The position numbers and the translations under genes are program-made. From positions 62,001 to 126,000 of the forward strand of contig NZ_CAMFKM010000003.1 of assembly GCF_945957355.1 (NCBI RefSeq): a stretch of 64,000 nt of DNA, given 5' to 3'. Source of the DNA: an uncultured Reyranella sp. (lineage in GTDB: Bacteria; Pseudomonadota; Alphaproteobacteria; Reyranellales; Reyranellaceae). The notes under the pieces were generated by a model. The model made no database searches, was not told the DNA's origin, and was given only the letters and a program-made list of their open reading frames with translations. Shown here piece by piece: positions 17,242 through 25,583 of this stretch. Position 1 is the stretch's first letter. Each line of letters opens with the position of its first letter.

Positions 17242-18927
17242 ATGCGCCGTGACCCTGGTCGGTCGCAAGCACTGGTGACGAGGACGACGCCAGCCTGGCA
17301 GCTCCTGCTTGCCTTCGCGCTATCCCTGTCGACCTTGTGCGTGCTGATCGGCTGGCTGGAAAATGTCCACATCATCAGCTCGAACGGGATGTACAAGAGC
17401 ATCCAGGCCGAGCCGTGGATCGCCAGCCCATCGACCGCCCGGCTCGACCCGTCCAACTATCTGTTCTTCCCGCTCTACGGCATCATGGCGCGCCTGCTCG
17501 ATGCACTTGGCATCCTGCGCGGCGTGCCGTGGAAGCAGTTCGCCTATCTCAACGCCTTCTGGGCGAGTATCGGCACGGCGATCGTCTACGGCTTCGTCCA
17601 TCGTCTGACGGGCAGGCCTGCTGTCGCTGCATTGGCATCGGTGTTCCATTTCGGATGCGGCTTCGTCCTTCTGCTGTCGGTCATCAGCGAGGACATCATG
17701 CCGGGCTATGTCTTCGTCCTCGCCTCGATGGCGCTGGCGGGGCTGTGGTTCGACCAGCCGACATGGCGGCGCATCGCCGTGGTCGGCGTGCTGTTCACCC
17801 TGGGTTGGCTGATCGAATGGCGCCTGATGTTCCCGACCCTGCCGGCGCTCGCGCTGGCGCTGCTGGTGGCGCCGGGCCCGATCGCACGACGCCTTGGCCA
17901 CGTGCTCGTGCTGGTCGCGTCGATCCTCGCGACGTCGGGTATCGTCCAGCTCTCGTGGGAAGGGCACAACGGCGCCATCGGCCTGCACGACATCCTTTGG
18001 ACCGGCAAGGGCGTGGCGACCGGTTGGGCCGGCGTCACCTGGGACAAGGCCTGGATGATGCTGTCCGGGGTCGGCAACTATCTGCTGCTGGTCGGCGGGT
18101 TTGTCGATCCTCGCTCGGCGCGCGAGGCCATGCTGCCGTTGTCGCTTTCCGTCCTGTTGCAGGCCGCGATCTTCGTCGCGAGCGTGATCGTCCTCTGGCC
18201 GCGGCGGCACGAACCTCGCCTGCGCGCCGTCGCCATCATCTTCCTCGGCACGTTGGGAGCGGGGCAGGTCCTGAATTTCTATTCCCAGCCGCAGGATCCG
18301 CAGATGCAGCTCAATGTCATGCCGTGGCTCACGGTGGCGTGGGCGTTTCTGCTTGCGGCGGCGCTGCTGTCGTGGCGCGTCATTGCCGTCGTACTCGCGT
18401 TTCTGTCGCTTGTGCCGTTCGCCTACAACGTATCGGCGCTCGCCAGGTGGCGGGGCGACGACCCGCGTTGGCTCGCGGCGACAACCGCGCTCGAGAAGCG
18501 GTTCCCGCCGGACGCCACCGTCTTCCTCTACTTCGGCTACGAGCCGATCACGACTTGGAAGTACGCACTGTGGAGTCGCACGTGGGATTGGGACAACAAG
18601 GTCGCGATCCCGCCGGCACCGTCGGCCGATCCGAAGTTCAAGTGGATCGCCGTCAATGCCGGTGCGATTCGCCATCCCGGCTGGACGGCGGCCGAGCATG
18701 CCGCGGCGCTCAAGCGTGACATCGATTTGGCGCTCGATCGCGGCTATCGCGTCGTCGTCTCCGATCTGTGGTCATGGCCGCCCGATGTGCTGGCGGCCTA
18801 TCTCGGCACCGTTGCCGCCGCCGGCCGCACCGATGCGATCTACCGCATGCTGCACGACGACTTCCGTGCGACCGAGGCCTTCAAGGATCCGATCGCCGGA
18901 ACCTATTACGAGTTGCAGCGCCGCTGA
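17242..18927 (+). CDS. Polytopic membrane protein, possible GT-C-type glycosyltransferase
   Basis: 561 residues with about ten predicted membrane spans between residues 15 and 405 and a soluble C-terminal domain of about 150 residues (from ALEKRFPPDATVFLYFGYEP). It begins 6 bp after the methyltransferase stop. Topology and partners resemble GT-C enzymes that use polyprenyl-phosphate sugars made by a GtrB-like enzyme, but no diagnostic catalytic motif was identified, so the role is inferred from context only. A start at a downstream codon is possible. Confidence 0.7.
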   Translation: MRRDPGRSQALVTRTTPAWQLLLAFALSLSTLCVLIGWLENVHIISSNGMYKSIQAEPWIASPSTARLDPSNYLFFPLYGIMARLLDALGILRGVPWKQFAYLNAFWASIGTAIVYGFVHRLTGRPAVAALASVFHFGCGFVLLLSVISEDIMPGYVFVLASMALAGLWFDQPTWRRIAVVGVLFTLGWLIEWRLMFPTLPALALALLVAPGPIARRLGHVLVLVASILATSGIVQLSWEGHNGAIGLHDILWTGKGVATGWAGVTWDKAWMMLSGVGNYLLLVGGFVDPRSAREAMLPLSLSVLLQAAIFVASVIVLWPRRHEPRLRAVAIIFLGTLGAGQVLNFYSQPQDPQMQLNVMPWLTVAWAFLLAAALLSWRVIAVVLAFLSLVPFAYNVSALARWRGDDPRWLAATTALEKRFPPDATVFLYFGYEPITTWKYALWSRTWDWDNKVAIPPAPSADPKFKWIAVNAGAIRHPGWTAAEHAAALKRDIDLALDRGYRVVVSDLWSWPPDVLAAYLGTVAAAGRTDAIYRMLHDDFRATEAFKDPIAGTYYELQRR

Positions 18928-18952
18928 GGCGACACGCGACAATCTCTCCACA

Positions 18953-18981
18953 TTGACGGCGCACTCGTCGGCCCGTATATC
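18953..18981 (+). promoter_or_regulatory. serC promoter
   Basis: TTGACG (18953-18958), exactly 17 bp, then TATATC (18976-18981). Predicted transcription start is near 18988, giving a leader of about 50 nt before the serC ATG. Confidence 0.6.
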
Positions 18982-18987
18982 GGCGGC

Positions 18988-19037
18988 GGGCCACGCTCCC
19001 CCACCGGAGTGCATTTCTTCTGTAAGGGAGAATGACA
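18988..19037 (+). promoter_or_regulatory. serC-type leader RNA candidate with RBS-sequestering stem
   Basis: Two mutually exclusive pairings share one strand. CGCTCC (18994-18999) can pair with GGAGTG (19006-19011), leaving the ribosome-binding site free. Alternatively CTCCC (18996-19000) can pair with GGGAG (19026-19030), which is the serC ribosome-binding site. A conserved alphaproteobacterial serC leader whose last stem covers the RBS is known; position and design match, but I could not compare with the covariance model. Confidence 0.55.
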
Positions 19038-20207
19038 ATGACGAAGCCGTCTCTGCGTCCTGCGCGTCCCGACTTTTCCTCGGGCCCCTGCGCCAAGCGT
19101 CCGGGTTGGACACCGGAAGTTCTTAAAGATGCCGCCGTCGGGCGGTCCCATCGTTCGAAGCTCGGCAAGAAGAAGATTGTCGAAGCAGTCGATCGCACGC
19201 GCGCGATCCTCGACATTCCTGCCGACCATCGCATCGCCATCGTTCCCGCGTCCGACACCGGTGCGGTCGAGATGGCGCTGTGGTCGCTTCTGGGCGCCCG
19301 CCCGGTCGACATGCTGACCTGGGAAAGCTTCGGCGAGGGCTGGGTCACCGATGTGGTGAAGCAGCTCAAGCTCAAGGACACCCGTACCCTCAAGGCACCT
19401 TATGGCCAGATCGCCGACCTGAAGGCGGTCGACTGGACGCATGACGTCGTCTTCACCTGGAATGGCACGACCTCCGGCGTGAAGGTCCCCAACGGCGACT
19501 GGATCGCCGACGACCGCGAAGGCCTCGCGATCTGCGACGCCACCTCGGCCGTGTTCGCCATGGACCTGCCGTGGGCCAAACTCGATGTCGTCACCTGGTC
19601 CTGGCAGAAGGTCATGGGCGGCGAAGGCGCGCACGGCATGCTCGTCCTGTCGCCGCGTGCCATCCAGCGGCTCGAGAGCTATACGCCGGCCTGGCCGATG
19701 CCGAAGATCTTCCGCCTGACCTCGGGCGGCAAGTTCTCCGAGGCCATTTTCAAGGGCGACACGATCAACACGCCCTCGCTGCTCTGCATCGAGGACGCAA
19801 TCGACGGCCTGAAGTGGGGCGAGGGTGTCGGCGGACTGAAGGGTCTGATGGCCCGTTCCGAAGCCAATCTCGGCGTACTGGAGAAGTTCGTTGAGTCCCG
19901 CCCGTGGGCTTCCTTTCTGGCGGCCGACAAAGCGATTCGCTCCAACACATCGGTTTGCCTCGTGATCAAGGCGCCGTGGTTCACCGCGCTGCCGGCCGAC
20001 AAGCAGGCTGCGGCGGCCAAGAAGATGGGCGACCTGCTCGAGACCGAGAAGGCGGGTTACGACGTCGGCTCCTACCGCGACGCCCCGCCGGGCCTGCGCA
20101 TCTGGTGCGGCGCGACGGTCGAAAAGACCGATCTGGAAGCGCTGCTGCCGTGGCTCGACTGGGCCTATGCCGAGATCGAGCGCGAGTTCGGCGCCAAGGC
20201 CGCATAA
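19038..20207 (+). CDS. serC: Phosphoserine aminotransferase
   Basis: PLP enzyme converting 3-phosphohydroxypyruvate and glutamate to phosphoserine in serine synthesis (also used in pyridoxine synthesis). 389 residues. [15 protein letters not shown] is the characteristic start and [15 protein letters not shown] holds the PLP lysine. It is the longer alphaproteobacterial type of SerC. Of two in-frame ATGs (19032, 19038), the second lies 8 nt after GGGAG and is preferred. serA follows 84 bp downstream. Confidence 0.95.
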   Translation: MTKPSLRPARPDFSSGPCAKRPGWTPEVLKDAAVGRSHRSKLGKKKIVEAVDRTRAILDIPADHRIAIVPASDTGAVEMALWSLLGARPVDMLTWESFGEGWVTDVVKQLKLKDTRTLKAPYGQIADLKAVDWTHDVVFTWNGTTSGVKVPNGDWIADDREGLAICDATSAVFAMDLPWAKLDVVTWSWQKVMGGEGAHGMLVLSPRAIQRLESYTPAWPMPKIFRLTSGGKFSEAIFKGDTINTPSLLCIEDAIDGLKWGEGVGGLKGLMARSEANLGVLEKFVESRPWASFLAADKAIRSNTSVCLVIKAPWFTALPADKQAAAAKKMGDLLETEKAGYDVGSYRDAPPGLRIWCGATVEKTDLEALLPWLDWAYAEIEREFGAKAA

Positions 20208-20291
20208 GCAGCCTCCTTTCTCTTTCACAGGACCGCGGACGAGGACGCCTGCGGTCCGCCGAAGACTTCACACAATTCTGAGGAGCCAGTC

Positions 20292-21875
20292 ATGGCTAAG
20301 CCCAAGGTTCTCATTTCTGATGAGCTGTCCCCGCGCGCCGTCGAGATCTTCTCGGAGCGCGGCTGCGACGTCGATTTCAAGCCGGGCCTGAAGCCCGCCG
20401 AACTGCGCGAGATCATCGGCAACTACGAAGGCCTGGCGATCCGCTCGGCCACCAAGGTGACGGCCGAGGTTCTGGCCGTGGCCAAGAAGCTCAAGGTCGT
20501 CGGTCGCGCCGGCATCGGCGTCGACAATGTCGACATCAAGGCCGCAACCGCACACGGTGTCGTAGTGATGAACACGCCGTTCGGCAATGCCATCACCACC
20601 GCGGAGCACGCCATCGCGCTGATGTTCTCCGTCGCCCGGCAGGTGCCGGAGGCCAATGCCAGCACGCAGGCGGGCAAGTGGGAGAAAAACAAGTTCATGG
20701 GTACCGAGCTCAGCTTCAAGACGCTTGGCCTGATCGGCTGTGGCAACATCGGCTCGATCGTCGCTGAGCGCGCCATCGGACTGAAGATGCGCGTCGTGGC
20801 CTACGATCCGTTCCTGAGCGACCAGCGCGCCTCAGAGCTCGGCGTCGAGAAGGCGACCCTGGAGCAAGTGCTGGCTCGCGCCGACTTCATCACCGTACAC
20901 ACGCCGCTCACCGAGCAGACGAAGAACATCCTGTCGCGCGCCAACCTGATGAAGACCAAGAAGGGCGTGCGCATCGTGAACTGTGCGCGTGGCGGCCTGG
21001 TCGACGAGCTGGCGGTGCGCGACCTGCTCGTCTCGGGCCACATCGCGGGCGCAGGCTTCGACGTGTTCGTCGAGGAGCCGGCCAAGAGCAACGTCCTGTT
21101 CGGTGCGCCGAACCTCGTCTGCACGCCGCATCTCGGCGCCTCGACGGTGGAAGCCCAGGAGAACGTGGCGCTCCAGGTCGCCGAGCAGATGGCCGACTAC
21201 CTGCTGACCGGCGCCGTCACCAACTCGCTCAACATGCCGAACGTCTCTGCCGAGGATGCGCCGAAGCTGGCGCCGTTCCTCGACCTCGCCGAGAAGCTGG
21301 GCGCCTTTGCGGGACAACTCACCGACACCGACATCAAGGCCGTCTCGATCGAGTACGAAGGGCAGGTGGCGAAGCTCAACGTCAAGCCGCTGACCCAGGT
21401 GGCGCTGATGGGCGTGCTGCGGCCGCAGCTCACCTCGGTCAACATGGTGAACGCGCCGGTGATCGCCCGCGAGCGCGGCGTCGAGGTGGCGGAAGTCAAG
21501 CACGAGCGCGAGACCGACTACAATTCGATGATCCGCCTCTCGGTCACGACGGAAAAGTATACGCGCTCGGTGACGGGCACGCTGTTCGGCGGCAAGCATC
21601 CGCGCATCGTCGAGATCAAGGGCATCGAGATCGACGCCGAGTTCGCGCCGCACATGCTTTACATCACCAACGACGACAAGCCGGGCTTCATCGGCCGCCT
21701 CGGCACGCTGCTGGGGGAGGGCAAGGTCAATATCGCCACCTTCCATCTCGGCCGCGACAAGCCGGGTGGATCGGCCATCGCGCTGGTCCAGGTCGATCAG
21801 CCGATCTCGCCCGAGCTGATGGGTAGGATCGGCAGCATCGAGGGCGTCGTGCAAGCTAAGGCACTGGGCTTCTAG
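20292..21875 (+). CDS. serA: D-3-phosphoglycerate dehydrogenase
   Basis: Oxidises 3-phosphoglycerate with NAD to phosphohydroxypyruvate, the first step of serine synthesis. 527 residues of the long form: substrate domain, NAD domain with GLIGCGNIGS (about 145-154), catalytic residues in NCARGGLVDE, DVFVEEPA and CTPHLGAST, an intervening ASB domain (about 320-450), and a C-terminal ACT domain (MLYITNDDKPGFIGRLGTLL) for likely serine feedback. The start has GAGGAG upstream. Operon with serC. In many related genomes serA, hisZ and purA are neighbours, as here. Confidence 0.97.
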   Translation: MAKPKVLISDELSPRAVEIFSERGCDVDFKPGLKPAELREIIGNYEGLAIRSATKVTAEVLAVAKKLKVVGRAGIGVDNVDIKAATAHGVVVMNTPFGNAITTAEHAIALMFSVARQVPEANASTQAGKWEKNKFMGTELSFKTLGLIGCGNIGSIVAERAIGLKMRVVAYDPFLSDQRASELGVEKATLEQVLARADFITVHTPLTEQTKNILSRANLMKTKKGVRIVNCARGGLVDELAVRDLLVSGHIAGAGFDVFVEEPAKSNVLFGAPNLVCTPHLGASTVEAQENVALQVAEQMADYLLTGAVTNSLNMPNVSAEDAPKLAPFLDLAEKLGAFAGQLTDTDIKAVSIEYEGQVAKLNVKPLTQVALMGVLRPQLTSVNMVNAPVIARERGVEVAEVKHERETDYNSMIRLSVTTEKYTRSVTGTLFGGKHPRIVEIKGIEIDAEFAPHMLYITNDDKPGFIGRLGTLLGEGKVNIATFHLGRDKPGGSAIALVQVDQPISPELMGRIGSIEGVVQAKALGF

Positions 21876-21885
21876 ATCCGACCGC

Positions 21886-21910
21886 GCGGGCGCGACCCTG
21901 TCGCGCCCGC
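21886..21910. terminator. Strong hairpin between serA and the sulfatase gene
   Basis: GCGGGCGCGAC and GTCGCGCCCGC form a perfect 11-bp stem with a CCT loop just after the serA stop. The two flanking genes converge, so it may act in both directions; a T tract is lacking on both sides. Confidence 0.55.
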
Positions 21911-21932
21911 TTCGATGAACGTCCCTGCAGCG

Positions 21933-23702
21933 TCAGAGATCGATCTGGTCGAGGCCCCAGGTGATGCCGGCGACGTCGGGCAGCTCGCGCCCGTCATCCT
22001 TGCCGATTTCGGCCTTGATCAACGCCGAGAGCTTGCCGTTCATCGTCAGGATGACTTCGGCGTTGGATTTGCGGTCGATGGCGAGATTGTTCATCTCCGC
22101 GGGATCCGTGGCGATGTCGTAGAGCTCGACATCATTCCACTTGAATAGCTCGTCGATCGTTGCCGGATCGTTGTGATCGACCGGTGCGAAGTAGCGGGTG
22201 AACCGATAGCGTCCGTCGAAAGCCGACCGGACATGGCCCCGCTTCTTGAGATCGGGCCGGAAGCCCTGCCGCTTCGCCTCTTCCTTTGGATCCTTTCCCG
22301 CCATGACCGCCTTGGCGGCGAAGTCGAAGACGGATGCGTCGTTGCTGGCGAGGCCGCTGTAGGTGAACAGGGTCGCAGGGCGGGCGGCGTCGATCGCCTG
22401 GCTGGCCGAATTAACGAGTAGTGGCGACAGGTCCTTGCCGGGCAGCACCTGCCCGGCAAGTTCTGCGGCACGATCGGCTTTCACGCCCGCCATCGAAAAC
22501 ATGGTGGGCAGCAGGTCAATATGGCTGCTGAGCGACTTGCATTGCTGGCCGCCCTTGACGTCGGGATGCACGACGTAAAAGGGCAGGTGGTTCGTTTGCT
22601 GGTAGGCGAATGGGCCCTTGCCGCGCAGGCCGTGCGCGCCGGCCATCTCGCCGTGATCGGACGTGAAGATGACAATGGTGTTCTGATCGAGCTGCAGCGC
22701 TTCCAACTCGGCGAGCAGTGCTTCGATCGAGCGATCCACGTTGCGGATGCAGTTGATGTAGTAGTCGTTGAACCGCTTCCAACGCGCTTCGTCGGGCGGT
22801 ATGTGGCCCAGGATATAGTCCCAGACGCGGTCGAATTCGCCATGCGCCCTGGGGCGACCGGGCGCATCGAACGGTTGGCGCAGATTGTCGGGGACGGAAA
22901 CGTCCCAGGTCGCCTGGTAGAGCCTGTGCTCTGGTGCTCGTGCCGCCTGAAGGCGCAGTTTCCCGGTGTCCTGCACGTTCTCGCCAGGTGCATCCGTGTT
23001 GAAATACATGACGTCGTGAGGATTGACGAAGCTCACGTACATGCACCACGGCTTGCCATCGTCGCTCAGGGGGCGACCCTTGGTGCGCAGCCAGTTGATG
23101 GCGCTGCCGGCCGTGATGTGGTCGAAGCCGTAGCCGCCCAGCGTGTGGCCGATCAGGTCACCGGGAGAGAAATTGTCGGCGAAGCCGTACCGCTCCATGT
23201 GCGGCGTCATGAACTTGTCGACGGACGTGGTGTCGAAATCCCGGCTCAGGTGCCACTTGCCTTTGTAGGCCGTGTAGTAGCCCGCCTTGCGCAGCATGTT
23301 GCCGGAGGTCGGCCTCGAAAGATCCTTCATCCACGGCACGTCGAGATTTTCGAACATGCCGTTGTTCGCGGTCTGCAGGCCCGTCACGATCACCGACCGG
23401 GACGAGGTGCACATCGTGGCCGGACACTGGTGGTTCGTGAACGTCGTGCCGGTACGCTCCAGACGCTCGTGGCCCGGCAGCGACAGGCCCTTCGGCCACC
23501 TGTCATGGAAGCGTTCCTGATCGGTGAAGACGAAGAGGATGTTCAGCGGGCCACGGGCGCGCGATACGGCGGGCGCCGTGCCCTGTGCTTGCGCCTGGGC
23601 GATCTCAATGGGCGCTGCCGCAAGCAGCGAGGCGGATGCTGCGGCTGCGGAGGATTGCAGGAAGGAGCGCCGCGTCGTTCCGGTCGGATTGGTGCCGGTC
23701 AT
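21933..23702 (-). CDS. Sulfatase-family hydrolase with Tat signal
   Basis: 589 residues. A twin-arginine signal (TTRRSFLQSSAAAASASLLAAAP) predicts export of a folded enzyme. The alkaline-phosphatase-superfamily core has LNILFVFTDQERFHD (metal-binding Asp), CPATMCTSSRSVIVTG at the formylglycine position, KGKWHL and FTSDHGEMAGAHGL. The modified-residue motif reads C-T-S-S-R where the usual form is C-x-P/A-S-R, so maturation or activity may differ. ATG at 23702 places the signal at the N-terminus; a TTG at 23747 is the alternative. Divergent from a TetR regulator that probably controls it. Confidence 0.88.
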   Translation of the reverse strand: MTGTNPTGTTRRSFLQSSAAAASASLLAAAPIEIAQAQAQGTAPAVSRARGPLNILFVFTDQERFHDRWPKGLSLPGHERLERTGTTFTNHQCPATMCTSSRSVIVTGLQTANNGMFENLDVPWMKDLSRPTSGNMLRKAGYYTAYKGKWHLSRDFDTTSVDKFMTPHMERYGFADNFSPGDLIGHTLGGYGFDHITAGSAINWLRTKGRPLSDDGKPWCMYVSFVNPHDVMYFNTDAPGENVQDTGKLRLQAARAPEHRLYQATWDVSVPDNLRQPFDAPGRPRAHGEFDRVWDYILGHIPPDEARWKRFNDYYINCIRNVDRSIEALLAELEALQLDQNTIVIFTSDHGEMAGAHGLRGKGPFAYQQTNHLPFYVVHPDVKGGQQCKSLSSHIDLLPTMFSMAGVKADRAAELAGQVLPGKDLSPLLVNSASQAIDAARPATLFTYSGLASNDASVFDFAAKAVMAGKDPKEEAKRQGFRPDLKKRGHVRSAFDGRYRFTRYFAPVDHNDPATIDELFKWNDVELYDIATDPAEMNNLAIDRKSNAEVILTMNGKLSALIKAEIGKDDGRELPDVAGITWGLDQIDL

Positions 23703-23748
23703 GGCTCGAAAGGCCCCGTTCTGATGGCTGCCGTCATTGGCATTCAAA

Positions 23749-23779
23749 ATTATATGGACACTCCAAAATTGGACGACAA
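23749..23779 (-). promoter_or_regulatory. Sulfatase gene promoter
   Basis: On the minus strand a perfect TATAAT (23754-23749) is preceded, after 19 nt, by a weak TTGTCG. The predicted start is near 23742, about 40 nt before the ATG. Confidence 0.45.
23762..23773. promoter_or_regulatory. Operator-like inverted repeat between sulfatase and tetR genes
   Basis: TCCAA-AA-TTGGA lies in the spacer of the sulfatase promoter and overlaps a possible -35 (TTGGAC, 23769-23774) of the regulator gene. This is the normal location for a TetR-type autoregulated operator. Confidence 0.45.
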
Positions 23780-23808
23780 GTTAAAAAAATGTAATCAGTT
23801 CATGTGAA

Positions 23809-24441
23809 ATGACGAAGCTTTCCCGTGAGCCACCGCGGCCGACGTCCAGCGGCAAGATGACCAAGCGCGAGCGCACGCGCCGGGAGATCCTTGCGGCGGC
23901 GATACAGGTGATGTCGGAGCGGGGAGCGGCACAGGCCGTCGTTCATGAAATCGCAGTGCGCGCGAACGTGACGACGGGGACCTTCTACAATCACTTCCGG
24001 GGCAAGGCCGAGATCGTCGAGGCAGTGGCCGGCTGGTTCTCCGTCTCAATGATGGATCAGGCTGACGAGGCACGCGCAGCCATGACCACCGGCACGGAGC
24101 GAATGGTCGACGGCTGCCAACGTTATCTCTCGATCGCGCGCGAGAGCCCGAAGACGGCGTTGCTGGTGCTTGAACTCGCCATGGCGTCTCCCACAATGTT
24201 GAAGACGATCGGCGAGTTCGTGCTGGCCGACGTGCGGTTGGGTGTGCGCCAGAAGGAGTTCACGATCTTCGGTGAGCAGGCCGCGGTGGACCTCGTCGAG
24301 GGCTACGTCATGCTCGCCATGCGGGTCATCGCACTCCAGCGGCCACCGGCGAGCTATGAACATTCGGTCGTCGCGACCATACTCCAGGGGTTGGGGGTGT
24401 CATCGCAACGGGCGGCCGCGCTGTCCGGCGGCAAGGTTTGA
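23809..24441 (+). CDS. TetR/AcrR family transcriptional regulator
   Basis: 210 residues. The N-terminal DNA-binding domain runs about 19-70: KRERTRREILAAAIQVM then the helix-turn-helix VHEIAVRANVTTGTFYNHFRGKAEIVE. The C-terminal ligand domain is divergent. The gene is divergent from the sulfatase across 106 bp with an inverted repeat, so repression of the sulfatase (and perhaps of the following membrane gene) is likely. No good ribosome-binding site precedes the ATG. Confidence 0.88.
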   Translation: MTKLSREPPRPTSSGKMTKRERTRREILAAAIQVMSERGAAQAVVHEIAVRANVTTGTFYNHFRGKAEIVEAVAGWFSVSMMDQADEARAAMTTGTERMVDGCQRYLSIARESPKTALLVLELAMASPTMLKTIGEFVLADVRLGVRQKEFTIFGEQAAVDLVEGYVMLAMRVIALQRPPASYEHSVVATILQGLGVSSQRAAALSGGKV

Positions 24442-24461
24442 GCACCACAAGGAGAGTTGAG

Positions 24462-24890
24462 ATGCCGTCTGCGCGGAGCAGTGCATATCGCACCGTAGCC
24501 GGTTTCGTGGTCGCGCCGATGATGCCGGCGCTCGTTCTCGCAGGCGTGGTGCTCGCCGCCGGCGGGGATTCGCAGACCCTGGGATATGCCGCGTTTGCGG
24601 GTTACATCTCCTATCCATTCGCCCTGCTGGTCGGCCTGCCGATGTTTCTGTTCATGCGCCGCAAGCGCTGGGACGGATTGCGGGCCTACGCCCTTGCCGG
24701 GCTGGCGCTGGGACTGACGTTCGTGGTCCTGTTTGCCGGCCTTGCGGGTTTTGACGGCGATGCGGCCGATCCTGCCTGGCTGAACCTGCTGGCCAACCTT
24801 GCATTCATGCTGCCATTCGTTCTGGCCTGTGCGGTGGTGTCGTCGATTGTGTTCTGGTCGATCGCGCGACCCGACCTTCAGCGGGCTTGA
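24462..24890 (+). CDS. Four-span integral membrane protein
   Basis: 142 residues with four hydrophobic helices at about 13-34, 42-62, 70-95 and 108-132. The ATG at 24462 has AAGGAG at 9 nt, making it better than the earlier in-frame TTG. It follows the TetR gene by 20 bp, so it is probably co-transcribed with it. No family recognised. Confidence 0.7.
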   Translation: MPSARSSAYRTVAGFVVAPMMPALVLAGVVLAAGGDSQTLGYAAFAGYISYPFALLVGLPMFLFMRRKRWDGLRAYALAGLALGLTFVVLFAGLAGFDGDAADPAWLNLLANLAFMLPFVLACAVVSSIVFWSIARPDLQRA

Positions 24891-24899
24891 TGTCCGGGC

Positions 24900-24917
24900 G
24901 AGGCCTTCGTCGGCCTC
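24900..24917 (+). terminator. Hairpin after the membrane protein gene
   Basis: GAGGCC-ttcgtc-GGCCTC, a 6-bp perfect stem 10 nt after the stop. No clear T run follows, so it is a weak terminator candidate. Confidence 0.35.
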
Positions 24918-24958
24918 ATGTCGCTATTAGAAGATATCCGTCGTGCGGTATCCGGGCA

Positions 24959-24972
24959 GGACGTTAACGTCC
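24959..24972. promoter_or_regulatory. 14-bp perfect palindrome upstream of the selenoprotein operon
   Basis: GGACGTTAACGTCC is its own reverse complement and ends 24 nt before the ATG at 24997. It is a good candidate operator for the two-gene unit that follows; the cognate regulator is unknown. Confidence 0.45.
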
Positions 24973-24996
24973 GTGTCCCGAAACGACGAGGTTCTG

Positions 24997-25551
24997 ATGC
25001 CCCGTGTCAGTGAAATCGAAGAGGACGGCGGCGATCCCGTCCTCAAGGTGGCCTTCGACCGGCAGCGCGAGATGTTCGGAGGCCTGCTGAACCCGACCAA
25101 GGTGATGGCGCACTGCCCGCCGATCCTGAAGGCGGCCGGCATGCTCAGCCAGTCGATCGAGGAGTCCGGCCTTCTGCCGAAAGGCCTGCCGGCGCTGCTC
25201 TACGTGCGCGTCGCGACGATCAACGGTTGCCCGTTTTGAATCGACATCAATTCCAGCCGTGTGCTGGAAACCACGGAAGGCGGGATGGAGAAGCTGGCGG
25301 AGGTCACGACCTGGCGCGACAGCACGCTCTTCAGCGAGGCCGAGCGGCTGGCTCTCGAATATGCCGAGCGGATTACCTACACCGACCGCAAGGTCGACGA
25401 TGCGCTGGTCGATGACCTGAAGAAACACTACAGCGACGCGCAGATCGTCGAGCTGACGGCGGCAATCGCGATGGAGAACTTCCGCTCGAAGTTCAATCCC
25501 GCCCTCGGCATCGAGGCGCAGGGCTTCTGCATGGTGCCCAAACGCGGCTAG
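24997..25551 (+). CDS. Carboxymuconolactone decarboxylase/AhpD-like selenoprotein with in-frame TGA (CxxU)
   Basis: 184 codons if the TGA at 25237-25239 is read through. Before it the frame encodes an AhpD-fold start ending VRVATINGCPF; after it the same frame continues IDINSSRVLETTEGGMEKL and ends FCMVPKRG. The family active site is normally N-G-C-x-F-C-I-D, so the TGA replaces the second redox cysteine exactly, giving Cys-Pro-Phe-Sec. A 7-bp stem-loop follows at SECIS distance. AhpD proteins are thiol-dependent peroxide-defence or disulfide reductases; CxxU versions are known from environmental sequences. The next gene has the same arrangement. A nonsense mutation or sequencing error is the alternative but would have to occur twice. 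ATG at 24997 has a weak CGAGG; an upstream start is possible. Confidence 0.85.
25251..25269 (+). promoter_or_regulatory. Bacterial SECIS candidate, AhpD-like gene
   Basis: TTCCAGC and GCTGGAA form a perfect 7-bp stem around the loop CGTGT, starting 11 nt after the TGA. The loop begins 18 nt after the TGA and has G at its second position, within the usual limits for bacterial SECIS hairpins. Confidence 0.75.
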
Positions 25552-25583
25552 ACTGGTGGCGCCAACAGAAGCCGGTGGAAACG

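Noticed and set aside
25237..25239. Reading the TGA as an ordinary stop that makes the AhpD-like gene a pseudogene
   Set aside because: The downstream part keeps frame, family similarity and normal codon use; a SECIS-like stem follows; and the neighbouring gene shows the same arrangement.
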